Source: Cryptomeria japonica (taxonomy: Eukaryota; Streptophyta; Pinopsida; Cupressales; Cupressaceae). From it: a DNA stretch of 64,000 nt. A program made the position numbers and the translations under genes. The notes beneath the pieces are model-generated. The model was given only the letters and a program-made list of their open reading frames with translations. It was not told where the DNA came from and searched no databases. This document shows positions 36,247 through 48,479 of this stretch, in pieces. Every line of letters starts with the position of its first letter. Position 1 is the first letter of the stretch. The stretch is from positions 149,729,744 through 149,793,743 of the forward strand of contig NC_081407.1 of NCBI RefSeq assembly GCF_030272615.1. The letters are read 5' to 3'.

Positions 36247-37790
36247 ATTGGTGTGTGGACCATTTTGAAACCGAATTTTCCGTTTCTTTGCACCACTTTT
36301 CCCGCACACATTTTTGGCACCCACCGCAGGGCACAACCCCATATAACATATCATTTTTAGTGCATAATACTCTGACTGTCAACTATAAAATCACAGTGCA
36401 TTAGAAATATAGGCTAGTGCATCCCGCAATCAGTCCAGTGCATAGGAATCATTCTGTGGCACTTCTATGAGTTTCTGTGGCACATAGGTGCAACAGTTTA
36501 GCATATAGATCTAACAAAGAAGCAAAATTTGGTAACCAAGACAAGATAATTTTAGGCTTGTATAAGCACACATCAAAATTTGATCGCTAACAGATTTTTC
36601 ATGCAGGTTCTAATCTTTTTGTGCAGGAGCGATAGGATTTAGTTTAGAAGTTTTATTTTTTCTTTCTTTCAAACGAAGCTAGTTAAAAAGAACTCATTCT
36701 CTCCTTTTTGCAAAAGTTAAAATAAACCTCATCATTTCATTTAGATGCTTAAAATGAACTTCAGACTTCTTTTTGGTGTTTAAAATAAAACTTCACCTTT
36801 TCTTTATTGCAAGGTAAAAAGAACAACAAAATTCACATTTACCTTCTTGCAAGTTAAAGAAAACACTTCATTTTGGGGCTCTAAAAAGAACAAGCAAATT
36901 TACTTTCAGCATGGTTAAAACAAACTTCATCTTCCTTTGGTGCTTAAAAGGATCAACTTCATTTCAGTACAAAGGAAAAATAACCTCATCTTCTTTTTAT
37001 GCAAAGCAAAGAGGGAAAACTTTCCCCTATCGACTTTAAATTTTGTTGACCAACTCACGATTTACTTTGTTGACCAAGATTATTTTTAAAAGGTTTTGGA
37101 AATACACACTTTGCTATGAAAGGTTAAAAAGAACACCATGTTTGTTGGAGCAACATCTCCAAATAGAAGTTAGCAAATCATTGACTTAAAAGTTAAAAAG
37201 AAGATTGTTTGCCTTGTCTCGAAAGTGGAAGGTATATGCTCTCCCCTTAACTGGGTGACCAAAAATCCAAACCACTCTTTCATGCTTTCTTCATTTCAAA
37301 TATTTAAAAACTTTAGTAGGCCTTCCCTCCCAATTTTCTCTTACAGTGTGATTTAAATGGTTAGTGAGAGGGGAATGACCTAAGTGGGAAACGACTTTAT
37401 CGCCAAGTGTTCCAACCCACTATAATCAAAAGTGAAGGTTGACGAAAGTCCCTTCAACGATTTTGCTCAGTGATTAACCTTCATCTAGTATCTTTAAGAT
37501 ACGTAAAGCCTTTTTTTTTAAGGTTGGGAAGCCTCCCGAGGGAGTTTATCACTGAAGACCAAACAAAAGCCCGATTAAAAACTTTAGAAATAGAAGCTTT
37601 AAACCAAGTTAGTATCCAAACATTTTCAATATCATAGTGTAAGGTTGGGGAAGAATCCGCCCCCAAGATTACTCACCATATATCTCCCAAGATAACTACT
37701 CAATTGTGAAGCAATTCACTCTGAGTTAATTTCTAGCAAAAGACAAAAAAATGGGTGCCGACATGGCTGTTTGAGCTGATGGGGTGTCAA
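36247..37790 (+). mobile_element. Untranslated leader of the same old gypsy relative, truncated
   Basis: The leader matches, in reverse complement, the 44.4-46.0 kb leader of gypsy copy 1: AATTTTAGGCTT, GCAGGTTCTAATC, ATTGCAAGGTAAAAAGAACA and the ACTCACCATA.AT stretch appear in the same order. It is strongly diverged. It stops just before 37836, where copy 1 begins, so the younger element probably inserted into it; its remainder would lie beyond the window. Confidence 0.6.
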
Positions 37791-37835
37791 GACTAGTGGG
37801 CTATGTTATTGTTGATGACCCTTGAATAAAGAGTC

Positions 37836-39648
37836 TGATGCTCTGCAAAAAGGATTAGAAAATCTGTTTGATAGCAACACACACAAGAGCACAAGAAATA
37901 AACGTTAGTGTTAGCAACAAAAGATTATCCTAAACAGGCATATCAAGAGAGATATTAAGCATGAAATAGAAAGCATATAAACATAGAATAAAATCGCTAA
38001 TCAAGATGCTCATAGTTGCTCCTCCCTTGTTCCTCTCCTCTCCAAGTCCCAAATGAGTGTAGCTCTCAACTTTTAGCACTAGCCATGGATGCCATATGGA
38101 GATTCAAGATAGTTGAATATGATAAGCAAATGCTATGCAAGTGTAGATAGTGATGCTGTGAGAAAGCTCTATGCTAATGCCAGTATAACAACAATACTCT
38201 AATGCTTTCTTTTGCTTGAGGAGAAGGGTTCTATCTATAGAAGAAATGGGGAAATGAAGGGTTAAGATTGAGTAATCTTAACAAGGGTTAGGATTGAAAG
38301 ATATTCAATCCATGTGAGACTTTCAACCCAATCCCATGTTGACAAGTGTCACCATGAGGAGGCCTGAGAGGAGAGATAAGGAGCATTAAATGCTTGAGGG
38401 GACATGATGGTTACCCTAGTCAAAGAAATAAATGCTTTGAAGAGACACATGGGTTACATGAGGGTTAAGTTAGGGGTCAAAGTCCTTAACCATGGGTGCA
38501 AGTGGAATTAACCATTAATGGTCATGTAAGAGCCATAAGTGGTTTGGAAGACTTTAGAGGTTAATTTGTTGAACACACAAAGCATTAATTGCTTTTCAAA
38601 GACTTTGGAGTCTTTGAGAAGTGACTCCAATTTGCTTAGGAATGTGACAATATTTAGGGGATGGATTAGATTAATTAGGAAGGGTTTAAAAGAATCTAGA
38701 AGGGGTTTAGGCATGCAAGTGGATTTTGTAGGAAAATGCAAGTGGGAGAAATTTTGGTATTTTCAATTAAAATAAAATCATTTATTTCAACTAAATGGTG
38801 TAATTTGCATTTGGAAAAATATTCAAATAAATATTAATTTATTTAAATGAGAAAAAAGAAGATAAAGCGTTAAAATGCTTGAAGACTTTGAGGGAACCAT
38901 TAAAGGCTTGAAGACTTTAAGGGAAGCCATTAAGTTTGAAGACTTTTAAGCCATCAAGTTTGAAGACTTAAAGGGAAACCATTAAAGGCTTAAGAAGACT
39001 ATAGAAGACTTTGAAGCCATCAAGTTTGAAGACTTTAAAGCCATCAAGTTTGAAGACGTTAAGGGAAACCATTAAAGGTTTCAAGTGGGTGAGGATAAAT
39101 AGGATTTTAAATAAATAATTTATTTAAAATAGTTGTGCAACTTGCTTTTATAGGAAAATGCAAGTGGGTGGAGGATAAAGGTGATTTAAATAAATGATTT
39201 ATTTAAAATTGTTGTGCAACTTGCATTTGTAGGAAAATGCAAGTGGGTGGAGGATAAAAGTGATTTAAATAAATTATTTATTTAAAATAATTGTGCAACT
39301 TGCTTTTTTAGGAAAATACAAGTGGGTGGAGGATAAAGGTGATTTAAATAAATGTTAATTTATTTAAATGTGAGAGGTGTGATTTTGGGCGAGTTTAAAT
39401 AAATATTAATTTATTTAAATGTGAGAGAAGATTTAATTAAATAAATATGATTTATTTATTTAATTAATGGTTTGAATTTGGTTAAGTGAATTAAATAAAA
39501 TAAATTGAATAATTTATTTAATTAATAGGAGAAGAGGGTTAAGATGAATTAATTAAATATTAATTTAATTAATTATTAATTGATGGTTAAATAATCAAAT
39601 AAATATTAAATATTCATTTAATTAAGTGGATAGATTTATGTGACTACA
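37836..39648 (-). repeat. 3' LTR of gypsy copy 1
   Basis: TGATGCTCTG to GACTACA on the plus strand, 1813 bp; on the minus strand it starts TGTAGTCACATAAATC right after the polypurine tract. It contains short GAAGACTTT.AAGCCATCAAG repeats (38880-39090) and about 3.5 copies of a 79-bp repeat (39095-39365). Confidence 0.85.
39095..39365. repeat. 79-bp tandem repeat in the LTR
   Basis: GCAAGTGGGTGGAGGATAAA and TTGTGCAACTTGC recur at spacing of about 77-81 bp. Confidence 0.85.
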
Positions 39649-39661
39649 TTTGCCCCTCTTT
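39649..39661 (-). other. Polypurine tract of gypsy copy 1
   Basis: The minus strand reads AAAGAGGGGCAAA immediately before the LTR TGTAG start, the expected plus-strand priming site. Confidence 0.75.
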
Positions 39662-41348
39662 GAGACGGTGCATTTTATCGTGTCATTTCAAAGAAAGAAA
39701 AATAGGTGTGAAGAAATGCCCCATAAAATGTAAATTTAATGGGTGGTATGCCCCTTCGAGAGATGGGCCGAATTTTTTTATTTTTTTTGAAAAATCGGGT
39801 GGTCTCTCGAAAAAGAATGAAAAGTGGAGGGGATGTAGAATAGAAGAAATTAGAACTAATGATGAAAGAATGAGAGAAAATGGAGTGAATATGAAGAAAC
39901 AACAAGCCAGCGAGTACCCTGAGGTCATGCAAGAGATACATAGCAGATGTAGTGTGGGGTTTGGATTGATGCTATACAATTGATCAAAATTGGTTGGACA
40001 ATCTAGTGCAATCAGTTTAATTGCCCTAGTCAATTCAAAGCGTGACAGTTGATGTCAGTTGGTCGCTTGGACATGATAAAGTCTGAGTAAGTGAATCAAA
40101 GTGACCTGATGTGACTTGGACAATTGATATAATTGCCTGATGAAGTCAAGGTATATGAAGCAAAATACTCATTGAGACGTAGACAATTGATGTAATTGTC
40201 TGTTGGATTGTGTTTGATTGGTTGATCAATTGATAGTGTGTGCGTGTGATGGATGGTTGTCGGGAATCATGGCAGCCCCGTTGAGACTAGGTCATTATGA
40301 TAAATGCCTGTTGTAGTCTAGGTTTGCCATAATCGATTACCTGTTGAGACCCGAAGATACTTGATCAGAGTATCCGTTGATAGTCTAAGTGTGCGTGAGT
40401 TGATGTACCTATGCAGATAGAGTAACTTTCTTGACTTATTCGATGACTTAGGATAGGAAACACAATCCCTCCTATTTAGAGATGGATGGTGATGAACGTG
40501 GCTTGATTAGGTTGATTGGGACACAATGCAGGGTATGTGATGGTGATTATCAAGATGGGGAGGGTGGGGGGGTTCAATGTTAGATAGAAGAAATGGAGGA
40601 CCTATTACATTCCTATGGAAGAAGAGGAAAATAGAGTATCCATTGTCATTACTATGTATGAATGATATGCAGCTATTTATGAATGTATGGATGGATGGAA
40701 TGCAATGGAATGCAATATATACAAATGAGATGGAATGATGATCCATGGTGCTTTATTTTTCATCATTGAGCTTTAAAATGTTGTAAGAAAATACAAGCAA
40801 CTTGACATAAAGATTCAAGATGACCAGAGTATTTCTTACATGGATTTTGATATAGCAAGTTAATACAAGCAACTTGATATAATGGATCAAGTTGACCTGA
40901 GTATTGCTTGCGGAACAGACAAGGATTATCTCCTTTCATGCATGACTTGGATCGTCCTCCTTGATCTTAGGCTGATCATATCCTGAGACAAGTGCATACC
41001 ATAATAAGAGATAAAACCTTTATCCAGTTTGGATGAGGTAGGAGGAACCAAAGAAAAAGCATTGTACCTGCAAACAAATAGTATATACATAAAGAATAAA
41101 AAATAAGGATCCTTGGTAATGGTTCATGCTCATATGGTCGAGGTATACACTGTAGTCAGCAAGCCGTAGTGATCTATGACTGTATTTTTGCCTATGATCA
41201 CGTAACTTAGTGAACTTCCCACGTAGACACCATTAGTACATGCCCCAGAACTTCATCGGAATAATGTGTCGAAGATACACAAACAATGTCGTAGGAACCT
41301 GATATAAATTACTAGACCATTATCGATCAAGACTCACTTGATCCTATG
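39662..41348 (-). other. 3' untranslated region of gypsy copy 1
   Basis: Non-coding; nearly identical to 46176-47729 of copy 2. Ends at the deletion junction 41317-41320, beyond which protease-coding sequence resumes for a few codons. Confidence 0.8.
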
Positions 41349-43376
41349 CTAGTTAATAAATCCTTCGATGTGGAGTGAGGCGTTATGAGGTTGTTGGAAG
41401 GAAGAGTTGTCACTTTCAGAAAAAGTGAGACAAGGTGATGACTTTAGACTTCCAAGCATGGCTTGAAATTGGTCCGTATTTAGATTTGCAGGGACCGATT
41501 CTTCTTGGAGTGCTTGATCCAAGATAGTTTTATGAGAGGGCGATAGGCGCAAAAGCTCTAAAATGGATATAAGCGCAGGGGTTTTGTCTAATTGTTCCAC
41601 AAGATTGTACTTCTTTGGGACGGAGGTGGTGCCTTGTGGAGCTTCCTTGATGGTAACTTTGCCGCGACGCATAACAACATTGCAATTTGAGTTGGGATTT
41701 TTGAAGGTTATAGTTGCAACTTGTTCATTGGCATCATACAGATGATTTACAGTGTAATTATACGCAGCCTGTGTATAATCAGTGGTATCAGTGCCTCGCC
41801 TGGAAGTGGAAGGACCCCTTTGATCTTGTGATGGAAGTGGATTTTTGAACATCAGATGATCATTATTGGTTGTTTTTGGGTCATGTCCTTCAATTTCAAT
41901 TTCTCCTCGGTCAATAAGATCTTGAATAAGATCTTTTAATCGGTGATAATTACTTGTCTTGTGTCCTCTCCCTTGGTGGAAATCACAGTGTTCAGTATCT
42001 CTCCACCATGCAGGTTTGACCTGAGGTTCATAGTTTGATGTTTTAGGGAGAGTGACCAAATTTTGAGAAATGAGTTGTTGCAATACTGTTTCAATGGGTT
42101 CCCCTAAGGGAGTGTATGTGCATTTTTGTTTTTGCTGATGAGGTCTTGGTTCATCGTGAGATGTGATGCGACCTTGATTGGAAGGAACATTTGTGTTATT
42201 CTGAGGTGGAGGATTTTGTCTTGCAAACCGAACCACAGGTTGTGCATTTTGGACAGTCCTGGCATCCACAACCCCATCATTGACAATATTCTTGTTTTTG
42301 TTCCAGAAGCTTGGTTTATCACTATTGAAGCGCGGGCGAGGACCATCTTTTGGTTCATTAAAGATTTTGATGAGTCCTTTCTTGATGAGTGCCCGTTCAC
42401 ATTTTAAACCCTTGGTGATCATATCATTAAAAGAGTCTGTGTCTTTTACATCCAGGTGAAATTCCATTTCTTCATTTAAGTTGGAAATGAATATTTCCAC
42501 TAGTTCTCGTTCAGGTAACTAAAGAGAACGTCTGCTAGACATTTGATGCCATTGTTGCAGGAATACTGAAAATTGTTCACCTGGGTTTTGTTTGGTGTTG
42601 CACAGATCAGCCATGGTGATGTCGCGTTCAATGTTATGAGAGTAATGAACTAGGAAATTCTGGATGAGTTCCTCAAATGTTCTAATGCCTCCTGGTAGTC
42701 GGGAAAACCATGATGTGGTTGTTCCTCCCAGGCTTTGGGGAAAAAGGCGCATTAGGTATGTGTCTTCATATGCTACTTCGAGACAAGCAGAATGAAATTC
42801 TCGGACATGATCGCGGGGATCCCCTTTTCCTCTATATTTTTCAAATTTGGGTGTTTCGAATCCTCATGGAAAGGGTGGCATATAAAGATTCCTATCAAAA
42901 GGATAGGGACAGATGTCATTGAGTGAGAATTGATTGGTCTTGACACCACTATGAAGTTGTTGGGCAAGATTCTCGACTTGTTGCCGCAACATCTCCATTT
43001 CATTTGGAGGAGGAGGTGGTGGGTTACCTCGGGGAATATTATATCTGATGGGATCTCTACCTCTTTCCTCTTCATGGCGACTTTGTCTTTCTGATGATTG
43101 TCTTAATTGGGCAAGATCAAAGTCAGAGGGGAGTTTTGCTCCTTCTTGAGCGAGTCTTAAGAAGTGAGCATCCGCACTGCTCCTGAGTATTTCGTCAAAA
43201 AGTCTGTTAAAGAGAGGGTTATGCTGAGCCCTTTCTATTGTTGCAGGAGTGGGAGTACTTGGGTTTTCGTCATCTGCATTTCCTCCAAGTTCTTCTTGAA
43301 ATTCATTGAGATTTTCCTCTTCTTCTTCTTCCCTTTCTATTTCTCGTTGCCTGGACTGTGATCGGGTTTGGGCCAT
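41349..43376 (-). pseudogene. gag of gypsy copy 1
   Basis: Starts MAQTRSQSRQREIEREEEEE at 43376 and stays in one frame to a TAG at 41346-41348, with a TGA at about 42861 and a TAG at about 42518. Order: acidic N-terminus, a proline-rich stretch, the Retrotrans_gag capsid-like domain (SLGGTTTSWFSRLPGG through FLQQWHQMSSRR), then a linker and an unusual zinc-knuckle-like motif, CDFHQGRGH, in which the last cysteine seen in copy 2 is tyrosine here. The frame then enters the gag-protease boundary. It would form the particle coat of the element. In copy 2 the corresponding codons at the stops are sense or differ by C-to-T, so the stops are lesions. Confidence 0.85.
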
Positions 43377-43826
43377 TTTGTTTATAAGCTTTTTGTTGAA
43401 GTTGTGTGAAAATGATGATGAGTTTTTGATGAAATGAGAAATTGATGATTGGTGAATTGTGTTGCATGTAGATCTCTTAACACTTTTAAGGTAGATGTAA
43501 CCAAAATTCATTCTTTGAATTGCTTGCTTGTTTGATAAGATTTGATGTGATAAGGTGTAGAGAAATCTGAGATGTGTTACAGATTGAACTACCTAGTAAT
43601 GAGAGGATTCACTCATGAACTAGTTTTAACCTACGTAGATGTGTCTCTTAGGATGAGCTTATCCTAGATGTAGAAACAATCTAAAAAGTGATGTGAAGTG
43701 TTTGATTTCAAGCAATATCTAAAAGAGAACTTGGAACAATAACCTCTTAATGTTTTGAGAGTTGGGACAGATTGATGATGAAGTGATGATGTATGAGTGA
43801 GATGATGGATGAAAATGTTTTCAACT

Positions 43827-44375
43827 TCAATAAAAAATTTGTGTTACAAATGGGACAAACTCTATCTCTTCCCTTTTAGGTGTTGGAGGTATTTCTCGAG
43901 CTGTGTTGTAGGTGATGCAGACGTTTGGGAAGAAGTTGGGATTAATCTTTCCTCCTTGATTTTTGTGATAACTCAGAGCTCTATATTGCATAAAAGCTCT
44001 GTGATTCAATGATTCTGAATCAAATTCGTTTGTTTTACTTTGAAGGTATAGACGCATGCGATGTAGAAAGACTCTATGGGAGACAAAGATTTGCCGATTG
44101 ATATAGAAGAATTTCCTCCTTTTGATCAAAGCCTTTGAGCTTAATGGTCTTCTTTTCAAGTTGATAGTCTGATGACACTTCTTCTTTCGCAAGATGTGAA
44201 GAATGGTCATAAAATTTGACTCTTTGTTGTTTGTACCTTGTTTTTGATGTTTTTGGTTGTTTTGACAGATGTTTGGTTGGATGAATACTTTGTTTTTGGG
44301 AAGTGATTTTCTGATTTTTCTTTGACAAGAAAACAAAGCAAGCACACAAACACAGGAATGTTGCCCCAAAGGCAC
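43827..44375 (-). other. 182-codon open frame upstream of gag (possible extra ORF)
   Basis: A Lys/Asn/Gln-rich open frame (MPLGQHSCVCVLALFSC at the start) lies upstream of gag in the same direction. Ogre-type gypsy elements carry an extra ORF before gag, which makes it worth listing, but it has no recognisable domain, is short, and in copy 2 most of it is deleted. Chance is the more likely explanation. Confidence 0.2.
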
Positions 44376-46018
44376 AAATGAGTATGGGTCTAGATCAACC
44401 CAATCCTTGGACTTTTATATAACCCTTCCTTTAGATGTATTTTAAGGTGTATTTCCAAAGCCTGAAGTCGGCTCAATTTGCACTTGGTCTTTAAAACAAA
44501 CACACTTCAAATACTTTTTATCCCTAAGGTCAAATGGCCAGTTGTGATAAATTTAGCCCACATCTTGATATTTCTTCGACTTTGGTACTACATACCTTAT
44601 GAATCCTTTTGTGGCAGGTAAGGATGTGATATACTAAGTCTTGCACGAGCATAACAAATAGATGATCCCTATGATGGGGGAGTCACCACTTTTATCAAGC
44701 CACAAGTGACTTTTCAAAAAGCTATGTTTCTACGCAAGGAAATATGTATGGTGAGTATCTTGGGAGAAAAACCATCTATGCTCTTGCACTAAATTATATC
44801 GCAAATATTCTCAATCAATAGAATGGGTGGGCTACTACTTAAAGTTGTTTAGTCATATTCGATGTTTTTGGACATAAGTTCATTCTGCAGTGACTCACTT
44901 AAGAGCCTTGTAACTGGTGGTGGGGCCCATTTGTCCTTTCGGCCAGTTACACTATAGGAATAGCTATACCCAAGGCTACAGCTTTCGCTCTCACCTAATT
45001 TCTATAGCGGCTCGAAAGATTTACCGCTCGAGGTCGTTCCCAAGAGTATTGATCCCTTGGCAGGCCTCTCTTAAAAAAAATAAAAAATTTGAGTGTTACT
45101 AACACTTTTCTCTTGCACCTAGGACCACGAAAGCCAAGGGAGAGGATAGTGTGTGTTAGAGGTAGGACCACTCGACCAACTTTTTGCACAAGCGTGCCAA
45201 ACACGTAAAACACTTGTTCTTTTTAATCTATCATTGCAATGTGATCTAACTATTTGGAGATGTTGCTCCAACAGCCATGGTGTTCTTTTTAACTTTCAAA
45301 GGCAATGTGTTTTGTAATCTAGAATTTGGAAATCCTAGTCAACTTAATGAAAAGCACGTTTGCATGAAGTAAATCACTTGCAAGAATTGGAACAAGTGGA
45401 TTGTAAATTTTAGGTCTGAATTGATGCAAGGAAATCAAATTTGTGTTGTTGATTTTAAGCACCAAAAGAAAATGAGTCCTAACTTGCAATGAAAGCAAAT
45501 TTGAAGTTGTTGTTCTTTTTACCTTGCAATAAAGAAAGATGAATTTTCTTTTAAGCACCAAAAACAAGTTTGAGGTTCATTTTATGCACTCCAAAATAAA
45601 ATGTGAGGTTTATTTTAACTTGTACAAGAAGGGAGAATGGATTCTTTTTAACCAACTTTTGTTGAAAGAAAGTTAAAAAAAAAAAAAAGAAACTTAAAGC
45701 CTCTAAACTAACTCCTTCCCCTACACAAAACAGATTAGAACCTGCACACAATCAATGATCAAATGTTAGTGTGGGCTTCTAGAAGCCTAAAATTTTTGGT
45801 TTTCGGTTACAAGGAATTTTCTTACAACTCTCTGCTACAATAGCTCTACTCTGTGTGAAAATAGAAGTGCTATTTAACATGAAAGAGCAACAATATAGAC
45901 AATAGTGCTAAAGTATCAATTTGCAAACGTGCTAAATTGAGAACAAAAACGCAAGAGAATGACCTTTGTGTCAATTAAAACATTCAAAAGTTAGTAGTCT
46001 TCAAAATGATTGCTCTTT
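44376..46018 (-). other. 5' leader of gypsy copy 1
   Basis: Non-coding region between primer site and gag, about 1.6 kb, almost identical to 62234-64000 of copy 2. Contains several poly-T/A runs and repeated TTCTTTTTAA.C segments. Confidence 0.75.
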
Positions 46019-46038
46019 GATTCACGTCGGGTTCACCA
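46019..46038 (-). other. Primer-binding site, tRNA-Trp
   Basis: The plus strand reads GATTCACGTCGGGTTCACCA, which I recognise as the 3' end of plant tRNA-Trp including CCA; the minus strand is therefore the complementary primer site. It lies 2 nt from the LTR edge at 46041. Confidence 0.75.
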
Positions 46039-46040
46039 AA

Positions 46041-46149
46041 TGATGCTCTGCAAAAAGGATTAGAAAATCTGTTTGATAGCAACACACACAAGAGCACAAG
46101 AAACAAACGTTAGTGTTAGCAACAAAATATTATCCTAAACAGGCATATC
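46041..46149 (-). repeat. LTR remnant shared by the two gypsy copies
   Basis: Matches 37836-37944 with about two differences, then breaks off. About 1.7 kb of LTR plus the polypurine tract and 110 bp beyond are missing. Confidence 0.85.
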
Positions 46150-46175
46150 TTATCCTAAACAGGCAACAAACGTTA

Positions 46176-48479
46176 GAGATGGGCCAAATTTTATTTTATT
46201 TTTTTTGAAAAATCGGGTGGTCTCTCGAAAAAGAATGAAAAGTGGAGGGGATGTAGAATAGAAGAAATTAGAACTAATGATGAAAGAATGAGAGAAAATG
46301 GAGTGAATATGAAGAAACAACAAGCCAGCGAGTACCCTGAGGTCATGCAAGAGATACATAGCAGATGTAGTGTGGGGTTTGGATTGATGCTATACAATTG
46401 ATCAAAATTGGTTGGACAATCTAGTGCAATTGGTTTAATTGCCCTAGTCAAGTCAAAGCGTGACAGTTGATGTCAGTTGGTCGCTTGGACATGATAAAGT
46501 CTGAGTAAGTGAATCAAAGTGACCTGATGTGACTTAGACAATTGATATAATTGCCTGATGAAGTCAAGGTATATGAAGCAAAATACTCGTTGAGACGTAG
46601 ACAATTGATGTAATTGTCTGTTGGATTGTGTTTGATTGGTTGATCAATTGATAGTGTGTGCGTGTGATGGATGGTTGTCGGGAATCATGGCAGCCCCGTT
46701 GAGACTAGGTCATTATGATAAATGCCTGTTGTAGTCTAGGTTTGCCATAATCGATTACCTGTTGAGACCCGAAGATACTTGATCAGAGTATCTGTTGATA
46801 GTCTAAGTGTGCGTGAGTTGATGTACCTATGCAGATAGAGTAACTTTCTTGACTTATTGGATGACTTAGGATAGGAAACACAATCCCTCCTATTTAGAGA
46901 TGGATGGTGATGAACGTGGCTTGATTAGGTTGATTGGGACACGATGCAGGGTATGTGATGGTGATTATCAAGATGGGGAGGGTAGGGGGGGTTCAATGTT
47001 AGATAGAAGAAATGGAGGACCTATTACATTCGTATGGAAGAAGAGGAAAATAGAGTATCCATTGTCATTACTATGTATGAATGATATGCAGCTATTTATG
47101 AATGTATGGATGGATGGAATGCAATATATACAAATGAGATGGAATGATGATCCATGGTGCTTTATTTTTCATCATTGAGCTTTAAAATGTTGTAAGAAAA
47201 TACAAGCAACTTGACATAAAGATTCAAGATGACCAGAGTATTTCTTACATGGATTTTGATATAGCAAGTTAATACAAGCAACTTGATATAATGGATCAAG
47301 TTGACCTGAGTATTGCTTGCAGAACAGACAAGGATTATCTCCTTTCATGCATGACTTGGATCATCCTCCTTGATCTTAGGCTGATCATATTCTTAGACAA
47401 GTGCATACTGTAATAAGAGATAAAACCTTTATCCAGTTTGGATGAGGTAGGAGGAACCAAAGAAAAAGCATTGTACCTGCAAACAAACAGTATATACATA
47501 AAGAATAAAGAATAAGGATCCTTGGTAATGGTTCATGCTCATATGGTCGAGGTATACGCTGTAGTCAGCAAGCTGTAGTGATCTATGACTGTATTTTTGC
47601 CTATGATCACGTAACTTAGTGAACTTCCCACGTAGACACCATTAGTACATGCCCCAGAACTTCATCGGAATAATGTGTCGAAGATACACAAACAATGCCG
47701 TAGGAACTTGATATAAATTACTAGACCATAAATCAACCAAGTATTTGATAGCATAAACAAAATTTTCTTGTCAAAGAAAATGTCATCTTGTCTTTGTTTT
47801 GGTAAGGAAGGATGCATCCTTGTTGAAGACAGTTTTGAGTGTTGATGTTGATTGTGTGGTCGATTGATAAGTGGTCATTTTGTGGAGTATATCACAATGT
47901 TTGTTTGGTATCTGTGCAGATGAGTATGTACAATGTGGTGCCATGTTTTTGTTTTATTTTTGATGTTTTTGGTTGTTTTTTTGGATTTTGTATTGTTTTT
48001 TAATTTTTTGGTTTTTTGAAGTGTTTTGAATGTTTTTTGGATTTTGTGAGATAGTTTTAAATGAAGAACTTTAATGGATCATAATACAATGTAGAATCCA
48101 CTTCCATCAATAGGTTAAGGGCATTGCCCCCAGTTTTAGACATGACTATGAAAAAGCAGGATGCTTAGACGTATGAAGTATTTATTATAATTGCAGAGAA
48201 ATAACAAGCCATGGTTTTCGGATGGATGGATGTATGTATGAAGTCGATGTGATTGCAACAAGTCCGAAAGACAATGGAGCCATAGCCTTTACGAGTGGCG
48301 CCTGTTTGCCAGGTTTTCACCATCGTACTTACCCAAGGTGCCACCGGAGTGGTTGTTCACCGTTTGGATGCATGATTTTTCTTTACTTTTTTTGAATATT
48401 TTTGTATTTTCTTTAGGACATTTTTCTAAATGTTTTTGGTATTTTCTGGTATGTAGGGGAGCCTGATGCTCTGTACAGC
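46176..48479 (-). other. 3' untranslated region of gypsy copy 2
   Basis: About 2.3 kb without coding content. 46176-47729 duplicates 39759-41320; 47730-48479 is unique to this copy because copy 1 has lost it. Long 3' non-coding regions are usual in Tat/Ogre elements. Confidence 0.75.

Larger units (their letters stand above)
37836..46040 (-). mobile_element. Ty3/gypsy (Tat-like) copy 1, internally deleted
   Basis: Minus strand. 3' LTR 37836-39648, polypurine tract just inside it, a 3' untranslated region to about 41316, then directly gag (41349-43376), leader, and a tRNA-Trp primer site at 46019-46038. Protease, reverse transcriptase and integrase are missing: relative to copy 2, bases equivalent to 47730-53713 (5984 bp) are gone, and CCAT at both deletion ends marks the join at 41317-41320. 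The 5 bases left of the element are GAGTC. Copy 1 and copy 2 are very similar and share one LTR remnant at 46041. Confidence 0.85.

Noticed and set aside
39660-40746. Open frames duplicated at 46150-47178
   Set aside because: Both lie in the duplicated 3' untranslated region of the gypsy copies, with frames broken differently in each copy.
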